Below, in pieces: positions 61,742-64,000 of a stretch of 64,000 bases of DNA; within the stretch, counting starts at the first letter, position 1, and every line of letters starts with the position of its first letter. The notes under the pieces were generated by a model, which was not told the origin of the DNA, ran no database searches, and saw only the letters and a list, made by a program, of their open reading frames with translations. Source of the stretch: Thunnus maccoyii. Taxonomy: Eukaryota; Chordata; Actinopteri; Scombriformes; Scombridae. The DNA lies in the NCBI RefSeq assembly GCF_910596095.1, contig NC_056548.1, forward strand, positions 10,875,151 to 10,939,150, read 5' to 3'. Made by a program: the position numbers and the translations under genes.

Positions 61742-62983
61742 GTAGATACAAGTACACATTTGACACGCATATTCCGACTTACATATCTGCCATAAAAGCA
61801 GTTTGCTGACGCATTTTAGCTCATTTAGTGAATACAAACCTACAATTTACTGTAGCTAGCACGTATGCTACGCTGATAACTGCTAGCAGTTCGCTACCAT
61901 CGATTTGGTCGGGCCATAGGCCTCAATTGAAAATCTTTACGGCTAGATCGCGATGAATGTACCATTTTGCCCGGTCAGCTGCCGTCATGACAATAGATTT
62001 TTGATAGTTTTATCACGGTAAATAAAATAGCAAACCCCAAGTTAACGATACATCAGCTACTTTTGTTTGCCATGTCCAGTTAGCCGAGTAGCTGTTACCT
62101 GCAACTGACTGCATCCAGTTTTCTAGTCAATTTATCGCGTCAGACACTGTGGTTGATAAACGGTGATGTTACTGTTTGCCTCAAAGAATATGTGAAGCAT
62201 TGGACAGCTCATGAGTGCCATAGTTAGTTGATAAAACTCGCAGATACTCAGTATTTAGTTAGCTAAGAACTGAACTGTACAACTAGACATCACTTGTCAA
62301 TAATGTCTTCTAGCTCCTTTAAATCTGACTCTATCAGCATATCAGAAATATTGAGAAAATAGGAGATATAGGCTAGCTTGTAATTACTACTTCCTGTTTT
62401 CATAATATTTAAATTATTACACATCAGAGTTGTTATTTGGTCACACTGGCCTTGCTGTCAGTAGCCAGGTAACAGATAACTGTGCCACTCCCCTCATAGA
62501 GGTTAAACAAACTAGCAAGTCTTCTCTTCCTGCTGGTTAGTAAAGCTACCCAGTAGACCCTATACATATTAACTTAGATGTACTGGTTGGTATATTGATG
62601 TACTGGTTGGTATATCGATATCGGTGTATATGTAGGTCAACAAGTAACAAGAAATTGCAGCACAGAAATGGCAAATATTTTGTTTTAGATACAGTGTCAT
62701 AGTTGGTCCATCTGAGAGCACTGAAAAGTTTGTGTTTTAACTTAAAAATATCCTGCTCAGTACATATTGATTCAAATATCCTCTGCCGATACTGCTGAGT
62801 ACTCAACCAATATCGATACTCTCCTTTTCCCAAAATTGTTGTGAGAAACTCAGAATTGCCGTGGCCCTAGTTGGCAGCCTGCTGTGACTGACTAAATGCA
62901 TATGACAGCTTAAAAACTGAATTTTATTTTGACATTTATGAATGAATGATGCCCGATTCACTCAATCAGGTCACTATCTGCAC

Positions 62984-63320
62984 TAGAGCTGCAAAGCTTA
63001 GTCAATTATTTGCCAATTCTTTTCTCAACTTTTTTTAATAATCAATTAATCATTTTGAATTTTTTTTTTTTTTAAGAAAAAAATGTCCAAATTATCTGGT
63101 TCCAGCTTCTCAAATGTGAATATTTTCTGGTTTCTTTAGTCATCTATCACAGTAAACTGAATATCTTTAGGATGTTGGCAAAACAAGACATCTGAAGAGC
63201 CCATCTTGGGTTCTGGGAAACAGTGATCGACATTTTTCACCATTTTCTGACACTTTATAGACCAAATAACTAACCAACCAGATTAATTGATAATGAAAAT
63301 AATTGTTAGTTGCAGCCCTA
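62984..63320. mobile_element. hAT-type MITE (TAGRGCTGCAAC family), pdcd10 5' intron
   Basis: The 337-bp element begins TAGAGCTGCAAA and ends GTTGCAGCCCTA. It has a perfect 8-bp duplication ATCTGCAC (62976-62983 and 63321-63328). It lies in the predicted first intron of pdcd10. Confidence 0.88.
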
Positions 63321-63649
63321 ATCTGCACCAATAAATTAGATCTTTGTATTCCTATTAATTACCAAATTTAAGAGGTTATTATTGAAAACTCTTGTTTATT
63401 TTATGTGTTAATGTTAGAAATGGATATCAGTTGTCATATCATTATCACATTTTTAACTCTCAAATATTAATATTGGTATTGGCCTCACAAATCAAGTATC
63501 AGTTAAGTGATATGACCCAGATATTCAATGTCTTTCTGTACAGATAAAAAAAAATCTATTAAGAGCATAACTTTATAAATACTCTGCTATTGTCTGTCAT
63601 AATTCTCTTCCAGGCTCTTGTCACTCTGGAGCTTGTGTGGTTTTTAGAG

Positions 63650-63700
63650 AGTGTGTGAGTGTGAGTGTGTGAGTGCATGTGTGAGTGTGTGTGAGCTGCA
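63650..63700. repeat. GTGTGAGT-type low-complexity run in the pdcd10 5'UTR
   Basis: An interrupted GTGTGAGT repeat lies 45-95 bases upstream of the pdcd10 start codon, probably inside the 5'UTR of the same exon. Confidence 0.7.
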
Positions 63701-63744
63701 GTTTCCTCCCCACCATTTCACCAAGAGCTGCTCCTCCCTGGAGG

Positions 63745-63834
63745 ATGACAATGGAGGAGATGAAGAATGAAGCGGAGACAAACTCCATGGTATCCATGAC
63801 GCTGTACGCCGTGATGTACCCAGTTTTCAACGAG
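63745..63834 (+). CDS. pdcd10: Programmed cell death protein 10 (CCM3), first coding exon, partial
   Basis: PDCD10/CCM3 is an adaptor of the STRIPAK complex and of GCKIII kinases (STK24/25/26); its loss causes cerebral cavernous malformation. The 90-bp exon reads [20 protein letters not shown] then [10 protein letters not shown] and ends at donor GAG|GTAAAA in phase 0. The mammalian protein reads the same over this exon apart from a few substitutions and an extra MR at the N-terminus. The ATG at 63745 was chosen because no in-frame MR precedes it. The next exon (ERVNLSAAQTL in the family) is beyond the right edge. Teleosts have pdcd10a and pdcd10b; which one is not decidable here. Confidence 0.9.
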
Positions 63835-64000
63835 GTAAAACATCTAACGTGGACAGCAGTCGTCTTTAGTAAATGATCTGACGTAGTGCGGTGGTATTAA
63901 AATAAGGTATACTTTATTATCTCCTTAGGGAAATTTTTCTTGGACTCTGCATCACAAAGCATTTATCTCCAGAGATACTTGGATACGTTGCAACATCCTT

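Overview
The window is nuclear DNA of a bony fish, most likely an acanthomorph (spiny-rayed) teleost. The evidence is intron-rich vertebrate genes, abundant CA/TG and CAGG/CAGA microsatellites, many hAT-type miniature elements with 8-bp target duplications, and LINE and foldback debris typical of teleosts. Nothing bacterial, organellar or viral was seen. Exons were read by hand from splice sites, reading phase and remembered protein families; no alignment was run.

Layout, left to right. (1) 1-3.44 kb: the first two coding exons of tle5 (aes, a short Groucho/TLE co-repressor) on the minus strand, running off the left edge, with a promoter-like zone to about 3.9 kb and then a CAGG/CAGA microsatellite. 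(2) About 8.15-35.45 kb, minus strand: the complete gna11-type gene (Gq-class G-protein alpha subunit, 359 aa) with a predicted 3'UTR of about 5.2 kb. (3) 38.25-42.21 kb, minus strand: a four-exon, 435-aa gene of the PIF/Harbinger transposase-derived (HARBI1-like) family that lacks the first catalytic Asp. (4) 44.28-46.25 kb, minus strand: tpgs1 (tubulin polyglutamylase complex subunit 1), two exons. (5) 50.02-55.44 kb, minus strand: isyna1 (inositol-3-phosphate synthase), ten coding exons, 555 aa. (6) 61.6-63.83 kb, plus strand: the start of pdcd10 (CCM3), running off the right edge. Gaps and introns hold hAT MITEs, foldback elements, LINE and Penelope-like remnants and a split direct duplication around tpgs1 exon 1.

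The most notable observation is in gna11. Coding exon 4, which encodes the end of the helical domain and all of switch I, is present twice in tandem (4a and 4b). Both are 129 bp, share phase and have intact splice sites. One copy reads like GNA11/GNA14 (ends DLEN) and the other like GNAQ (ends DLQS). If they are mutually exclusive, one gene can make Gq-class proteins with either paralogue's switch-I module. The same gene carries two internally deleted hAT transposons that each keep a BED zinc-finger exon, a possible alternative terminal exon in intron 1, and two CTCF-like motifs bracketing the exon pair.

The genes do not form one pathway. gna11 (Gq to phospholipase C) and isyna1 (inositol synthesis) are both linked to inositol phosphate metabolism, but their proximity may be chance.
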